From Kineococcus aurantiacus (GTDB lineage: Bacteria; Actinomycetota; Actinomycetes; Actinomycetales; Kineococcaceae), in contig NZ_JACCBB010000001.1 of NCBI RefSeq assembly GCF_013409345.1, positions 4,712,001 through 4,776,000 on the forward strand: a DNA stretch of 64,000 bases. Reading direction: 5' to 3'. Below, in pieces: positions 9,228-18,086 of the stretch (position 1 is its first letter; the number at the start of each line of letters is the position of its first letter). The translations under genes were made by a program, and so were the position numbers. The notes under the pieces were generated by a model that ran no database searches, had not been told where the DNA came from, and worked only from the letters and a program-made list of their open reading frames with translations.

Positions 9228-9342
9228 ACCCTGCGCCCCTCGGAGTCCGCTCCACGACCCACCCGGGTGTGCCCGGCGGATCGTGGGCTGCGTCACCGTG
9301 AGCCCGTGGGGGGCGGACCGGGCCGGGACGAGCGCGTCGGCC

Positions 9343-10230
9343 TCACGCCTGAGGACGGCGGTACGCCTCGAGCTGCTCGGCCGAGAGCTTGGGCAGCGCG
9401 TGGACCGGATCGGCCGGTGCCTCCCCGGTCGCCCGGTCGCGGGCCGCGTCGGGGGCCTCGTCACGGGCCGCGCCGGGGGCCTCGTCACGGGCCGCGCCGG
9501 GGGCCGTCCGGGGAACCGTCTCGCCCGTCGCCCCGGGCAGCATCCCGCTCGCGGGACCGGTCGGCGCCGGGTCCACCGGGACCGGACCGGCAGTGGGGCC
9601 GGTGCCGGCGGTGTCGGGTCGCAGGTCCCGCACCCGCCACAGCACGAGGGCCGCGGCCAGCGGCAGCACCACGGTCACCACCAGCAGCGCCAGGACGGGG
9701 GCGATCTGGGGGAACCCCCCGGTGTTCGGCAGGACGTAGGTCAGCTGCAGGTTCCCGAACGGCTCGCTGGGCGGTTCGTCGGTCAGGTCGAAGAGCATCA
9801 CCAGGCACAGCGCGCTCTCCACCGCTGTCAGCAGCGCCGCCCCCGCAGCGGCCCGGCCGGCCCAGCGGGAGGGCACGAGCCAGCTGGGCCGTCCCGCCGC
9901 GACCAGGGCCGCCAGCGCCACGAGCACCAGCGAGGAGGCCAGCAGGACCTCCGGCACCGGCACCGTCGCCCACAGCAGGCGGAACCGCACGGAGAAGGTG
10001 AAGTCGATCCGGCTGCGCAGCGTCTCCTCCGAGACGTAGCTGCCGAAGTAGCTCGTGTCCGAGGCGCCGGTCAGCGAGCGCCGGAACACCTCGGCCAGGA
10101 CCACCGCGCTGGCGACCGCGCTCGCGACGAGCGACCAGGACACCCACACCAGCGGACCCCGCCCGTCCGGGTCCCCCGGCCCCTCCTCGTCGGGCCAGGA
10201 GTTCTCGGGCTGCCCGCTCCGGTCGTCCAC
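9343..10230 (-). CDS. Four-helix membrane protein with Pro/Ala-rich C-terminal tail
   Basis: A 295-residue protein with four predicted membrane helices (about residues 27-47, 85-112, 123-147 and 174-197). A long cytoplasmic or external tail follows, low in complexity. Its middle repeats GAARDEAP two to three times, encoded by a near-perfect 24-base direct repeat around 9440-9500. It ends in a more ordered segment, LPKLSAEQLEAYRRPQA. No family is recognised. It stands between convergent and same-strand neighbours without obvious operon partners. The repeated tail may vary in copy number between strains. Confidence 0.7.
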   Translation of the reverse strand: MDDRSGQPENSWPDEEGPGDPDGRGPLVWVSWSLVASAVASAVVLAEVFRRSLTGASDTSYFGSYVSEETLRSRIDFTFSVRFRLLWATVPVPEVLLASSLVLVALAALVAAGRPSWLVPSRWAGRAAAGAALLTAVESALCLVMLFDLTDEPPSEPFGNLQLTYVLPNTGGFPQIAPVLALLVVTVVLPLAAALVLWRVRDLRPDTAGTGPTAGPVPVDPAPTGPASGMLPGATGETVPRTAPGAARDEAPGAARDEAPDAARDRATGEAPADPVHALPKLSAEQLEAYRRPQA

Positions 10231-10287
10231 GTCCCGAACCTACGGCGAAGGCGCCGGGCCGTCACGCCAGGACCGTGGGCGGAACCC

Positions 10288-11151
10288 TCAGGCCCCGGCG
10301 GCCGGCGCGAGGTCCTGCACGCCGACGACCCCGAGCAGCTGCAGGCGCTCGGCGGTACCGGTGCCCGGCTGGGGGCGGAACAGCACCAGGCTCTGACCGG
10401 ACGGCGGGCTCACCACGACGTCGCACTGCAGTTCCAGGCGGCCCACCTCGGGGTGGTGCAGCACCTTGCGGGTGGCGCGCAGCGGCAGGACCTCCTGCCG
10501 CGCCCAGGTGCGGCGGAACTCCGCGCTCTCGGCGGTCAGGGCGTCCACCAGGGCCCGCACGTCCGGGTCGTCGGGACGTGCACCGCTGGTGACGCGCAGG
10601 TCCGCGACGTACTCCCGGCCCAGCTGCTCGTGCTGCTCCGGGGCGTACCGCGAGCGCAGGGCGGGGTCGGTGAACCAGCGGTAGACGAACGAGCGGCGCA
10701 GCCCCCGCTCGCCGGCCAGCGGGCCCAGGAGGGCGACGTTGAGCCGGTTCTGCGCCACGACCGTGCTGACGTCGTCGGTGATGAGCGCCGGGACGTGCGG
10801 GGCCAGGGCGTCCAGCACGCACATGAGGCCGGCGTCGGCGTAGCCCTGGGAGCGGTGCCGGGCCGGCGGCGCCTGCCCGGCGAGGCGGTGGACGTGGTCG
10901 CGCTCGTCCAGCGTCAGGCGCAGCGCCCGCGCGATCGCGCCCAGCACCTCCGCCGACGGGCGCGCTCCGCGGGCCTGCTCGATGCGTTCGTAGTGGTCGG
11001 TGGAGATGGCCGCCAGTACCGCCACCTCGTCCCGGCGCAGACCGGGGGCGCGGCGCCGGGCCCCGGCGACCAGCCCCACGTCGGAGGGCTGCAGCTGTTC
11101 ACGGCGGTGGCGCAGGAAGGCGGCCAGCGCCTGACGGTCCCCGGAGTTCAC
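10288..11151 (-). CDS. XRE-family regulator with MmyB-like ligand domain
   Basis: A 287-residue transcription factor. Residues about 5-75 are an N-terminal helix-turn-helix (LAAFLRHRREQ, then GLRRDEVAVLAAIS and YERIEQARGARPS). Residues about 105-280 form the MmyB-type sensor domain found in many actinobacterial regulators that sit divergent to a dehydrogenase. I chose GTG 11151 (VNSGDRQALAAFL). A GGAGG lies about 16 bases upstream, so a nearer non-ATG start a few codons earlier cannot be excluded. It is divergent from the SDR gene, with 162 bases between, and probably represses it and responds to its substrate or a fatty-acid-like ligand, as proposed for the family. Confidence 0.85.
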   Translation of the reverse strand: MNSGDRQALAAFLRHRREQLQPSDVGLVAGARRRAPGLRRDEVAVLAAISTDHYERIEQARGARPSAEVLGAIARALRLTLDERDHVHRLAGQAPPARHRSQGYADAGLMCVLDALAPHVPALITDDVSTVVAQNRLNVALLGPLAGERGLRRSFVYRWFTDPALRSRYAPEQHEQLGREYVADLRVTSGARPDDPDVRALVDALTAESAEFRRTWARQEVLPLRATRKVLHHPEVGRLELQCDVVVSPPSGQSLVLFRPQPGTGTAERLQLLGVVGVQDLAPAAGA

Positions 11152-11313
11152 GACCGCCAGTGTGGTGCCTCCAGGTGCCGGTAGCCCCGTACTGCCGGTC
11201 CGGGGCACAGCCGTACGCCCACGTCCGGCCGGACCGGGCCCACGCTGATCCAGCAGCACCTGACCAGCACTCGCACCACCAGCGAACGTCACCGCCCCAC
11301 GAGAGGTCCTCCC

Positions 11314-12072
11314 ATGGCTCCCCAGCAGATCGTCCTCATCACCGGCGCCAGCCGCGGCCTGGGCCGCAGCGCGGCCCGCCACCTGGCGCGAGCCGGCGTC
11401 GGCGTCATCGGCACCTACCAGTCCAACCGGGCCGAGGCCGAGGCGATGGTCGCCGAGGTCACCGCCTCCGGCGTCCCCGCCGTCGCCCTGCAGCTCGACG
11501 TCGCCGACGCCTCGACGTTCGACGCCTTCACCGCCGCCGTCACCGAGGCGCTGAACGGCTGGGACGTCGAGCACCTGCACGCCGTCGTCCACTTCGCCGG
11601 CTACGGCGTCCACGCCCCCTACACCGAGACCAGCGCGCAGCAGCTGGAGCAGATGCTGCGCGTGCACGTCAGCGCCCCCTTCCTGCTGACCCAGGCGCTG
11701 CTGCCGATGATGACGACCGGCGGGCGGATCCTGAACGTCTCCTCCGGCCTGGCCCGCTTCACCGGTCCCGGCTACGCCGCCTACGCCGCGGCCAAGGGCG
11801 CGGTGGAGGTGCTGACCCGCTACCAGGCCGCCGAACTGGGCGGGCGCGGCATCCGCGTCAACACCCTGGTGCCGGGGGCGATCGCCACCGACTTCGGCGG
11901 CGGCGTGGTGCGCGACGACGCCGACGTCAACCGCGCCGTGGCCGGAGCCATCGCCCTGGGGCGGGTCGGCGAACCGGACGACATCGGCGCGGCCGTCCCC
12001 GCCCTGCTGTCCGACGGGCTGGGCTGGGCCACCGGGACCCGCATCGAACTGTCCGGCGGGCAGTCCCTCTAA
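11314..12072 (+). CDS. SDR-family oxidoreductase
   Basis: A 252-residue classical short-chain dehydrogenase/reductase. The cofactor motif TGASRGLG is at residues 10-17, the acidic LDVAD at 61-65, the catalytic serines NVSS at 141-144, and the YAAAK active-site pair is Y157/K161. The C-terminus ends in GGQSL after a typical GRVGEPDDIG block. Lack of an acidic residue after the second strand (GTYQSNR) favours NADP(H). The start is ATG 11314 behind a GAGAGG site. The substrate is unknown; such enzymes paired with MmyB-type XRE regulators are common in actinobacteria, and the pair is divergent here. Confidence 0.9.
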   Translation: MAPQQIVLITGASRGLGRSAARHLARAGVGVIGTYQSNRAEAEAMVAEVTASGVPAVALQLDVADASTFDAFTAAVTEALNGWDVEHLHAVVHFAGYGVHAPYTETSAQQLEQMLRVHVSAPFLLTQALLPMMTTGGRILNVSSGLARFTGPGYAAYAAAKGAVEVLTRYQAAELGGRGIRVNTLVPGAIATDFGGGVVRDDADVNRAVAGAIALGRVGEPDDIGAAVPALLSDGLGWATGTRIELSGGQSL

Positions 12073-12276
12073 ACCCTGACTCCCCCGGGAGACGGCCCGA
12101 GGGAGCAGGCGTTGCGCAGGGGGTCGACGCCCCGCCTCCACCGGCCACGGCGCCGGTCCCCGTGCCACCAGCGCTCGCGGGAGGCCGCGGGCACGAGTTC
12201 CCCGGGACGGGCGCCCGCACCCCGGCGGTGGCGTCACGCCCGGCGGCGGTGACCCCCGGGCGGCCGGGGCCCGCGG

Positions 12277-13062
12277 TCACCGGGCGGGGGCCGGCAGGAC
12301 GCCGGTGCGGGCCAGAGCCGCGGTCAGCAGCTCCAGGTCGATGGCGACGTGGGCCCGGGCGATCCGCTCGGCGTCGTCCGCCCGCTGCCCGGCGATCGCG
12401 GCGACGAGCTCGCGGTGCTCGCGCAGCGCCCGGACCTCCATGGCCCGCATGCCCTCCGGCGCCCCCCACAGGTGCGCGGGGGCGCCGATGCTGAGCTGGC
12501 CCTCGAGGTCGGCCAGCACCCGGCGGAGGGTGTCGTTGTGCGCGGCGTCGATGATCGCCAGGTGCAGGGCGCTGTCGGCCTGCTGCGAGGCCAGGCCGGA
12601 CTCCGCGCCGGCGTACACCTCCAGCGCGTCCTGGATGCGCGCCAGGTCGGCGGGGGAGCGGGACTCGGCCGCGGCCCGGCAGACGGCCCCGTGCAGGCGG
12701 GCGATGGCCTCGCACAGGTCGCGCAGCTGCGCGTAGGTCGCCGACAGGGTGCGCCCGACGATTGCGGTGGAGGACTCCGGCCACTGCTGGACGACGAAGG
12801 AACCGCCGGTGCGGCCGCGGCGGGTCTCGATGAGCCCGCGCCGGGCCAGGTGCGCCAGCGCCGCGCGGACCGTCATCCGCCCCGCGCCGAGGGCGGCGGC
12901 GAGGTCTCGCTCGGGGGGCAGCCGGGAGCCGGGCAGGTACTGCCCGGTGGCGATGGCCGTGACGAGGCGTTCGAGCACCGCGGCCACGCGGGGGCTGTCG
13001 GGCTCGGCGGGAGCACCCGTCCGCGTCCCCGCCCGCGCCCGTTCCACGTCCGTCTGCCTCAC
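12277..13062 (-). CDS. GntR/FadR-family transcriptional regulator
   Basis: A 261-residue regulator. An N-terminal winged helix (about residues 25-90: LPPERDLAAALGAGRMTVRA, then LARRGLIETRRGRTGGSFV) precedes an all-helical FCD ligand domain (about 105-245), with the family's histidine ligands in LHLAIIDAAHND and LREHRELVAAI. It is divergent from the peptidase/permease operon, 83 bases apart. A GGTC...GACC inverted pair lies in that gap (13107-13110 / 13119-13122) and is a weak operator candidate. A CGGTGAC/GTCACCG hairpin overlaps the gene's 3' end (12247-12282) and could terminate transcription. The ligand is probably linked to the substrate of the neighbouring operon. Confidence 0.88.
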   Translation of the reverse strand: MRQTDVERARAGTRTGAPAEPDSPRVAAVLERLVTAIATGQYLPGSRLPPERDLAAALGAGRMTVRAALAHLARRGLIETRRGRTGGSFVVQQWPESSTAIVGRTLSATYAQLRDLCEAIARLHGAVCRAAAESRSPADLARIQDALEVYAGAESGLASQQADSALHLAIIDAAHNDTLRRVLADLEGQLSIGAPAHLWGAPEGMRAMEVRALREHRELVAAIAGQRADDAERIARAHVAIDLELLTAALARTGVLPAPAR

Positions 13063-13145
13063 CCCGTCACCCTCCCACCGTTTCCCCCAGGTTAATTCCC
13101 GCCAATGGTCTTGTGCGGGACCTTTCCGCTCAGCATGCTCTCGCC

Positions 13146-14087
13146 ATGCCCGTCGCGACCACCACCGTCGAGTCCCGCACCCTGCCGGTCCTCGGCCACG
13201 AGACCTGGGTGCAGGTCACCACCCCCACCGACCCCCGCCCCGGCGCCCTGCCGCTCGTCGTCCTGCACGGCGGACCGGGCATGGCCCACGACTACGTCGC
13301 CAACCTCGCCGCCCTGGCGGAGGAGACCGGGCGCACCGTCGTCCACTACGACCAGCTCGGCTGCGGGCGCAGCACCCACCTGCCCGACGCGCCCGCGGAG
13401 TTCTGGACCCCGCAGCTGTTCGTCGACGAGTTCCACGCCGTCCTGGCCGGCCTGGGGATCGAGCGCTGCCACGTCCTGGGCCAGTCCTGGGGCGGGATGC
13501 TGGGGGCCGAGATCGCCGTGCGCCGCCCGGCGTCCCTGGTCTCGCTGGCCATCTGCAACTCCCCGGCGTCGATGCAGCTGTGGGTGGAGGGCGCCGCGCA
13601 GCTGCGGGCCGAACTCCCCGACGACGTCCGCGACGCGCTGGAGCGCCACGAGGCCGCCGGCACGACGACCGACCCGGAGTACCTGGCCGCGACCGGGGTG
13701 TTCTACGCCCGCCACGTCAGCCGGGTCACCCCGACCCACCCCGACTTCGCCGCCAGCGAGGCCCAGATGGAGGCGGAACCGACCGTCTACCACACCATGA
13801 ACGGGCCCAACGAGTTCCACGTCGTCGGCACCCTGCGCGACTGGAGCATCGTCGACCGGCTGCCCGCGGTCGAGGTGCCCACCCTCGTCGTCGCCGGCGA
13901 GTTCGACGAGGCCACCCCCGCCACCTGGGCCCCGTTCGTCGAGCGGATCCCCGACGTCACCAGCCACGTCTTCCCCGGCGCCAGCCACTGCACCCACCTC
14001 GAGCAGCCCGAGGAGTTCCGCGCGGTCGTCGCGGCCTTCCTCGCCCGCCACGACGACACCGCCGAGACCCCCGGAGAACCGCGATGA
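13146..14087 (+). CDS. Alpha/beta-hydrolase, proline iminopeptidase / amino-acid amidase type
   Basis: A 313-residue serine hydrolase of peptidase family S33. The HGGPG oxyanion motif is at residues 41-45, the nucleophile elbow GQSWGG holds S114, the acid is in GEFDEATP and the histidine in GASHCTHLE. HGGPGMAHDY followed by LGQSWGGMLGAE is typical of the proline iminopeptidase/L-amino-acid amidase group. Start ATG 13146 was preferred for its typical N-terminus; an in-frame GTG at 13113 is the alternative, and neither has a clear Shine-Dalgarno. The stop overlaps the permease start (ATGA). Co-transcription with an APC permease suggests hydrolysis of an imported peptide or amide to an amino acid, or the reverse order. 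Confidence 0.88.
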   Translation: MPVATTTVESRTLPVLGHETWVQVTTPTDPRPGALPLVVLHGGPGMAHDYVANLAALAEETGRTVVHYDQLGCGRSTHLPDAPAEFWTPQLFVDEFHAVLAGLGIERCHVLGQSWGGMLGAEIAVRRPASLVSLAICNSPASMQLWVEGAAQLRAELPDDVRDALERHEAAGTTTDPEYLAATGVFYARHVSRVTPTHPDFAASEAQMEAEPTVYHTMNGPNEFHVVGTLRDWSIVDRLPAVEVPTLVVAGEFDEATPATWAPFVERIPDVTSHVFPGASHCTHLEQPEEFRAVVAAFLARHDDTAETPGEPR

Positions 14088-15472
14088 GCGACCAGCAGCG
14101 CACCCTGGAGTCCTTCGGCTACCAGCAGGAGCTCAAGCGTTCCGTCTCCACCCTCGACCTGCTCGTCTACGGCCTGGTCTTCATGGTCCCCATCGCCCCG
14201 TGGGCGATCTTCGGGACCGTCTACGACAGCGCCCGCGGGATGGTCCCCCTCGTCTACCTCATCGGTCTGGTGGCGATGGTGTTCACCGCTCTCGCCTACG
14301 GGCAGATGGCGAAGGCGTTCCCGCTGGCCGGCTCGGTGTTCTCCTACGTCGGCCGCGGCGTCCACCCCGCGCTGGGGTTCTTCGCCGGCTGGGCGATCCT
14401 GCTGGACTACCTGCTCATCCCCACGCTGCTGTACGTGTTCGCCGCCGAGTCGATGGTCGGCATCTTCCCCGGCAGCCCGCGGTGGGTGTGGGCGCTGGTG
14501 TTCGTGGCGATCAACACCGTCGTGAACCTGCTGGGCATCAGCTCCCTCAAGCTGGCCAACCGGGTGTTCCTGGCCATCGAGATCGTCTTCGTCGTCGCGT
14601 TCGTGATCATCGCCGCGACCGCGCTGAACGGTGGCACGATCCCCGGCGCCGAGTGGGGCGCGACGCCGTTCTGGAACTCCTCGGAGGTCAGCGGCCCGCT
14701 CATCGCCTCGGCGCTGTCCATCGCCGTGCTCAGCTTCCTCGGCTTCGACGGCATCTCGACCCTGGCCGAGGAGACCACCGGGCGCAAGAACCCCGCCGGG
14801 CGCGCGATGCTCATCGCCCTGTTCGTCGTCGCGTTCCTCTTCGTCGTCCAGACCTGGCTGGCCAGCCTGCTCGCGGCGGGACGGGACTCCTTCGGCGCCG
14901 ACGCCGCCGGCAACGCGTTCTTCGACCTCGTCGAGGCCGCGTCGAGCTCCGGCTGGAAGACCGCCTTCCTCGTCGTCAACGTCGTGGCCGTGGGCATCGC
15001 CAACGCCATGGCCGCGCAGGCCGCCACCTCGCGCCTGCTGTTCTCGATGAGCCGCGACCGGCAGCTGCCCGCGTTCCTGTCGCGCGTCAGCGCCCGGCAG
15101 GTGCCGATGGCGGCGACCCTCGTCGTCACCGGGCTGACCCTGGTCCTGGTGCTGTTCTTCGTCGGGCAGATCGGGCTGATCTCGTCGCTGGTGAACTTCG
15201 GCGCCCTGTTCGGCTTCTGCCTGCTGCACGTCTCGGTGGTCGTCCACCACCTGGTGCGGGGGCGTTCGCGCAACTACCTCCTGCACCTCGTCGCCCCGGT
15301 GCTGGGGTTCCTCATCATCGGGTACGTGCTGCTCAACGCCGACGCGGCCGCCAAGATCGGCGGCTTCGCCTGGCTGGCCGTCGGGGCGGTGGTCCTCGCG
15401 CTGAACCTGCGCGCCGGTCGCGGCGCCCCGAGCCTGCCGGCGGACGAACCCGCGGAGGCGGGCCGCCCCTGA
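14084..15472 (+). CDS. APC-superfamily amino acid/amine permease
   Basis: A 462-residue inner-membrane transporter with about twelve hydrophobic helices. It opens with an APC-type signature (SVSTLDLLVYGLVFMVPIAP) and has the SFLGFDGISTLAEET block (about residues 220-234), which in this family marks the unwound helix that binds substrate, and RLLFSMSRDRQLP near 320. The start ATG 14084 overlaps the hydrolase stop by four bases and has GGAG nine bases ahead, so the two are translationally coupled. Controlled presumably by the divergent GntR protein. A strong hairpin ends the operon. Confidence 0.9.
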   Translation: MSDQQRTLESFGYQQELKRSVSTLDLLVYGLVFMVPIAPWAIFGTVYDSARGMVPLVYLIGLVAMVFTALAYGQMAKAFPLAGSVFSYVGRGVHPALGFFAGWAILLDYLLIPTLLYVFAAESMVGIFPGSPRWVWALVFVAINTVVNLLGISSLKLANRVFLAIEIVFVVAFVIIAATALNGGTIPGAEWGATPFWNSSEVSGPLIASALSIAVLSFLGFDGISTLAEETTGRKNPAGRAMLIALFVVAFLFVVQTWLASLLAAGRDSFGADAAGNAFFDLVEAASSSGWKTAFLVVNVVAVGIANAMAAQAATSRLLFSMSRDRQLPAFLSRVSARQVPMAATLVVTGLTLVLVLFFVGQIGLISSLVNFGALFGFCLLHVSVVVHHLVRGRSRNYLLHLVAPVLGFLIIGYVLLNADAAAKIGGFAWLAVGAVVLALNLRAGRGAPSLPADEPAEAGRP

Positions 15473-15490
15473 GCGGACGCCCCCGGCGTG

Positions 15491-15527
15491 GGCGACCTGG
15501 TGCGGGCGCGCCCCCCACCAGGTCGCC
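15491..15527 (+). terminator. Hairpin terminator after the permease operon
   Basis: Perfect 12-base arms (15491-15502 and 15516-15527, GGCGACCTGGTG and its complement) around a 13-base loop, 18 bases after the permease stop. Confidence 0.75.
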
Positions 15528-15725
15528 TCACGCGGTGGAGCCGCCGGTCTGATCGTGCAGGTACCCGTCACTGCCGTCCCTGTCCGGGTGCGGGGTGCCC
15601 TGAACTCAGCACGGGTCTCAGCACGGGTGGGGTCGGGTGTCTGTCCGAGCTGCGCACTAGCCTCCGCGCGCAGGGGCCAGGACGTGCAGGGGTGCCGGCC
15701 CGCAGGAGAGGTCAGGAGGCCCGTC

Positions 15726-16124
15726 GTGGCACGACACCGGATCTTCAGCACTGCCGTGGCCAGCGTCTACCCGCACTACGTGGCCAAGGCCGAGCGCAAG
15801 GGCCGCAGCCGCAGGGAGGTCGATGAAGTGATCTGCTGGCTCACCGGCTACGACGAGGCGGGTCTGGCTGACGTCATCGCCCGCCAGGTCGACCTGGAGA
15901 CCTTCTTCGCGCAGGCGCCGCGCGTGAACCCGAACGCGGCGCTGATCACGGGAGTGATCTGCGGGTACCGGGTCGAGGAGATCGAGGACCCCTTGATGCA
16001 GCAGATCCGGTGGATGGACAAGCTGGTCGACGAGGTGGCTCGCGGCAAGAAGATGACGTCGATCCTGCGCAGCGGTACCCCCGGCGCCCCGGCGGGGACG
16101 TCGTCACCCCCGCCGTCCGACTGA
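15726..16124 (+). CDS. DUF2200 family protein
   Basis: A 132-residue protein matching the DUF2200 family: HRIFSTAVASVYPHYVAKAE at the start, then a YDEAGL, FFAQAP, ITGVICGYRVEEIEDPLM and MDKLVDEVARGK series. The family is about 110-125 residues long; the extra Gly/Pro/Ser-rich tail here is unusual but short. The GTG at 15726 is preceded by AGGAGG six bases away, which decides the start over longer frames. The function is unknown; the family is widespread, cytoplasmic and often monocistronic, as it is here. Confidence 0.88.
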   Translation: MARHRIFSTAVASVYPHYVAKAERKGRSRREVDEVICWLTGYDEAGLADVIARQVDLETFFAQAPRVNPNAALITGVICGYRVEEIEDPLMQQIRWMDKLVDEVARGKKMTSILRSGTPGAPAGTSSPPPSD

Positions 16125-16917
16125 TCGAGTCGGCGCGGTCGTCGGCCGTCCTGAGTCGGTGCGAGCGACCTCGGCGGATCGGCGGTGGGACGCCGCGGAG
16201 GCGGGGCAGCTGACCACTCCGGCCGGTCGGCGGTGACCAGTCAGGCGCCGCGGCCCGGTGGCGAGGTCGTCTGGACCGGTGGGCGTCGGGTCAGCGACGA
16301 CGACCAGGAGCTGCCGGTGCGCACCGGGCAGTGCTGAACGCTCGGAGCAGCACGATCGGGCGGCGCTGCACGAGGGAATGCCGGCGCGCCACTCCGCCTT
16401 GTAGAGGGTGGTCGACCTGCTGCAAGTCCCCGGGCCTCACCTTCAGCCACCTCGAGTGGCCACTCGCCGAGAGGCGACTGCCGGGTCGATCAGCACGAGG
16501 GTCGCCGAGTCCTGGACTCGGCGGCCCTCTCCTGTTCACGGTGCCGACGGGCGACGGGCGGTGCCGAACCGCTCGCTGCGGCCGAGGTCGCCGACCGCAC
16601 CGGCACCTCCGCCGAGGCCGCCGAGGACCCGCGCCCGCAGATCGGGTGGGCCCGCCCGCTGGCCGGTGTCCCCCGGGCAACGGCACGAGAGCCCGACCTC
16701 GCGCGGGTGTGCTGGGCGCCGTCCGGTGCCCGCGCGACGCTCCGCCGGCACGGGGCCCGACCCCCGACCCCACCCCCTGTCCGCGCCACTGACGGGGGAC
16801 GGGTCCGGCACCACGACTCCTGTCGGCCGCCGTGTGGACAGCTCCGTCCGCTGCTCCCGAGCACCGGCGCCGCGCGCTCCCGCGTCCGAGCGGCCACCTC
16901 GCCGATACGGCGATGAC
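16125..16917. other. Gene-poor interval of about 790 bases
   Basis: All open frames here are arginine-rich shadows without recognisable motifs, ribosome-binding sites or paired frames. A short inverted repeat just after the DUF2200 stop (GACT...AGTC) may act as a weak terminator. The last 20 bases lead into the iron box. I see no RNA gene. Confidence 0.5.
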
Positions 16918-16936
16918 TTGGGATAGGCTAAGCTCA
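16918..16936 (+). promoter_or_regulatory. IdeR/DtxR iron box upstream of the siderophore operon
   Basis: A 19-base sequence centred on ATAGGCTAAGC matches the actinobacterial IdeR/DtxR consensus (TTAGGTTAGGCTAACCTAA) at 15 of 19 positions. It lies 120 bases upstream of the substrate-binding lipoprotein gene, so the four-gene ABC operon is expected to be repressed when Fe2+ is plentiful. Confidence 0.75.
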
Positions 16937-17056
16937 CTTCAGCAGGTGATCATGACACCTGTTCCAGCCTCGACCGACGTGGACAGCCCGACGCGTGGCC
17001 TCTCGCCGCGCTGCTGTCCGCGCGGTTCCCGTGCCGATCCACCCCGGAGTCGCCCC

Positions 17057-18079
17057 ATGCCCTCGCTGCGTCCCACCCCTGTCCTGGCCCTGATCGCCGC
17101 TGCGACGTTGCTCGCCTCCGGCTGTTCGGGCGGGTCCTCCGAGGCCGCCTCCTCGGACGGCGACGCCGCGCAGACGGCCACGGCGTCGTTCACGTGGCAG
17201 CGCAACACCGCGGGGGAGGACGAGGACCCGGTCTACGAGGAGACCACGGTCGAGGTCCCGGTGGACCCGGAGAAGATCGTCGTGTTCGACCTGGCCAGCC
17301 TGGACACGATCGGTGCTCTCGGCGGGGAGGTCGCCGGCGCTCCGTTGGACTCGGTGCCCGACTACCTGCGCGACCACCTGGCCGACGACGCGTTCAACGC
17401 CGGCACCCTGTTCGAGGCCGACCTGGTGGGCATCGAGGCCCAGCAACCCGACCTGATCGTCATCGGTGGCCGCTCCGCGGGGCTGTACGACGACCTCAGC
17501 CGGATCGCCCCGACCGTCGACCTGAGCACCCGCGGTTCCTACACCGAGAACCTCGAACGCAACGTCACCTTCCTGGGGGAGGTGCTCAACGCCCCCGATG
17601 CGGCGGCCGCGGCCATCACCGAGCTCGAAGACGGTGTGGCGCAGGCCAGGGCGGCGACCGCGAAGCTGGGCACCGGTCTGGGGCTGATGGTTTCCGGTGG
17701 CCGGCTGTCGGCGCAGGCCCCGGCCGGCGAGGACGCCAGCGGCCGCAACGCCCGCGGTGGTCTGATCTACGACGCGTTCGGCGTGCGCCCGGCCGTGGCC
17801 GACGTGGAAGCCGCCACGCACGGTGAGCCGGTCTCCTTCGAGTTCCTCCTCGAGCACGACCCGGACTACCTGTGGGTCGTCGACCGCGACGCCGCCACCG
17901 GTCAGGACCAGGGCGCGCAGCCGGCGGCGGCGGTGCTGGACAACGACATCGTCAAGCAGACGAAGGCCGCCCGCAACGGGCACGTCGTGTACCTGGACCC
18001 GGTGGCGTGGTACATCGTCTTCGGTGGTGTCGACACCACGAAGATCATGATCGACGACGTCCTGCAGGCCGCCGCCTGA
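17057..18079 (+). CDS. Siderophore ABC transporter substrate-binding lipoprotein
   Basis: A 340-residue exported lipoprotein (lipobox LLASGC, Cys about residue 22) of the FatB/CeuA-like group that binds Fe(III)-siderophores. The two-lobed fold is visible as VEVPVDPEKIVVFDLASLDT, then EAQQPDLIVIGGRSAG at the hinge, and the C-lobe ending VAWYIVFGGVDTTKIMIDDV. The W-Y near 313 and the RNARGGLIYDAFG block are typical of catecholate binders. Start ATG 17057 is preceded by GGAG at 17046. First gene of an operon of substrate-binding protein, two permeases and ATPase, behind an IdeR box. Confidence 0.9.
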   Translation: MPSLRPTPVLALIAAATLLASGCSGGSSEAASSDGDAAQTATASFTWQRNTAGEDEDPVYEETTVEVPVDPEKIVVFDLASLDTIGALGGEVAGAPLDSVPDYLRDHLADDAFNAGTLFEADLVGIEAQQPDLIVIGGRSAGLYDDLSRIAPTVDLSTRGSYTENLERNVTFLGEVLNAPDAAAAAITELEDGVAQARAATAKLGTGLGLMVSGGRLSAQAPAGEDASGRNARGGLIYDAFGVRPAVADVEAATHGEPVSFEFLLEHDPDYLWVVDRDAATGQDQGAQPAAAVLDNDIVKQTKAARNGHVVYLDPVAWYIVFGGVDTTKIMIDDVLQAAA

Positions 18080-18086
18080 GCCGGCG

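Noticed and set aside
13105-13800. Alternative plus frame overlapping the proline iminopeptidase
   Set aside because: Same region in another frame, Pro/Ser/Arg-rich; the chosen frame has the complete hydrolase triad.
16331-16926. Possible genes in the gap before the siderophore operon
   Set aside because: Three overlapping frames of similar length, all Pro/Arg-rich, none with a start site or family pattern.
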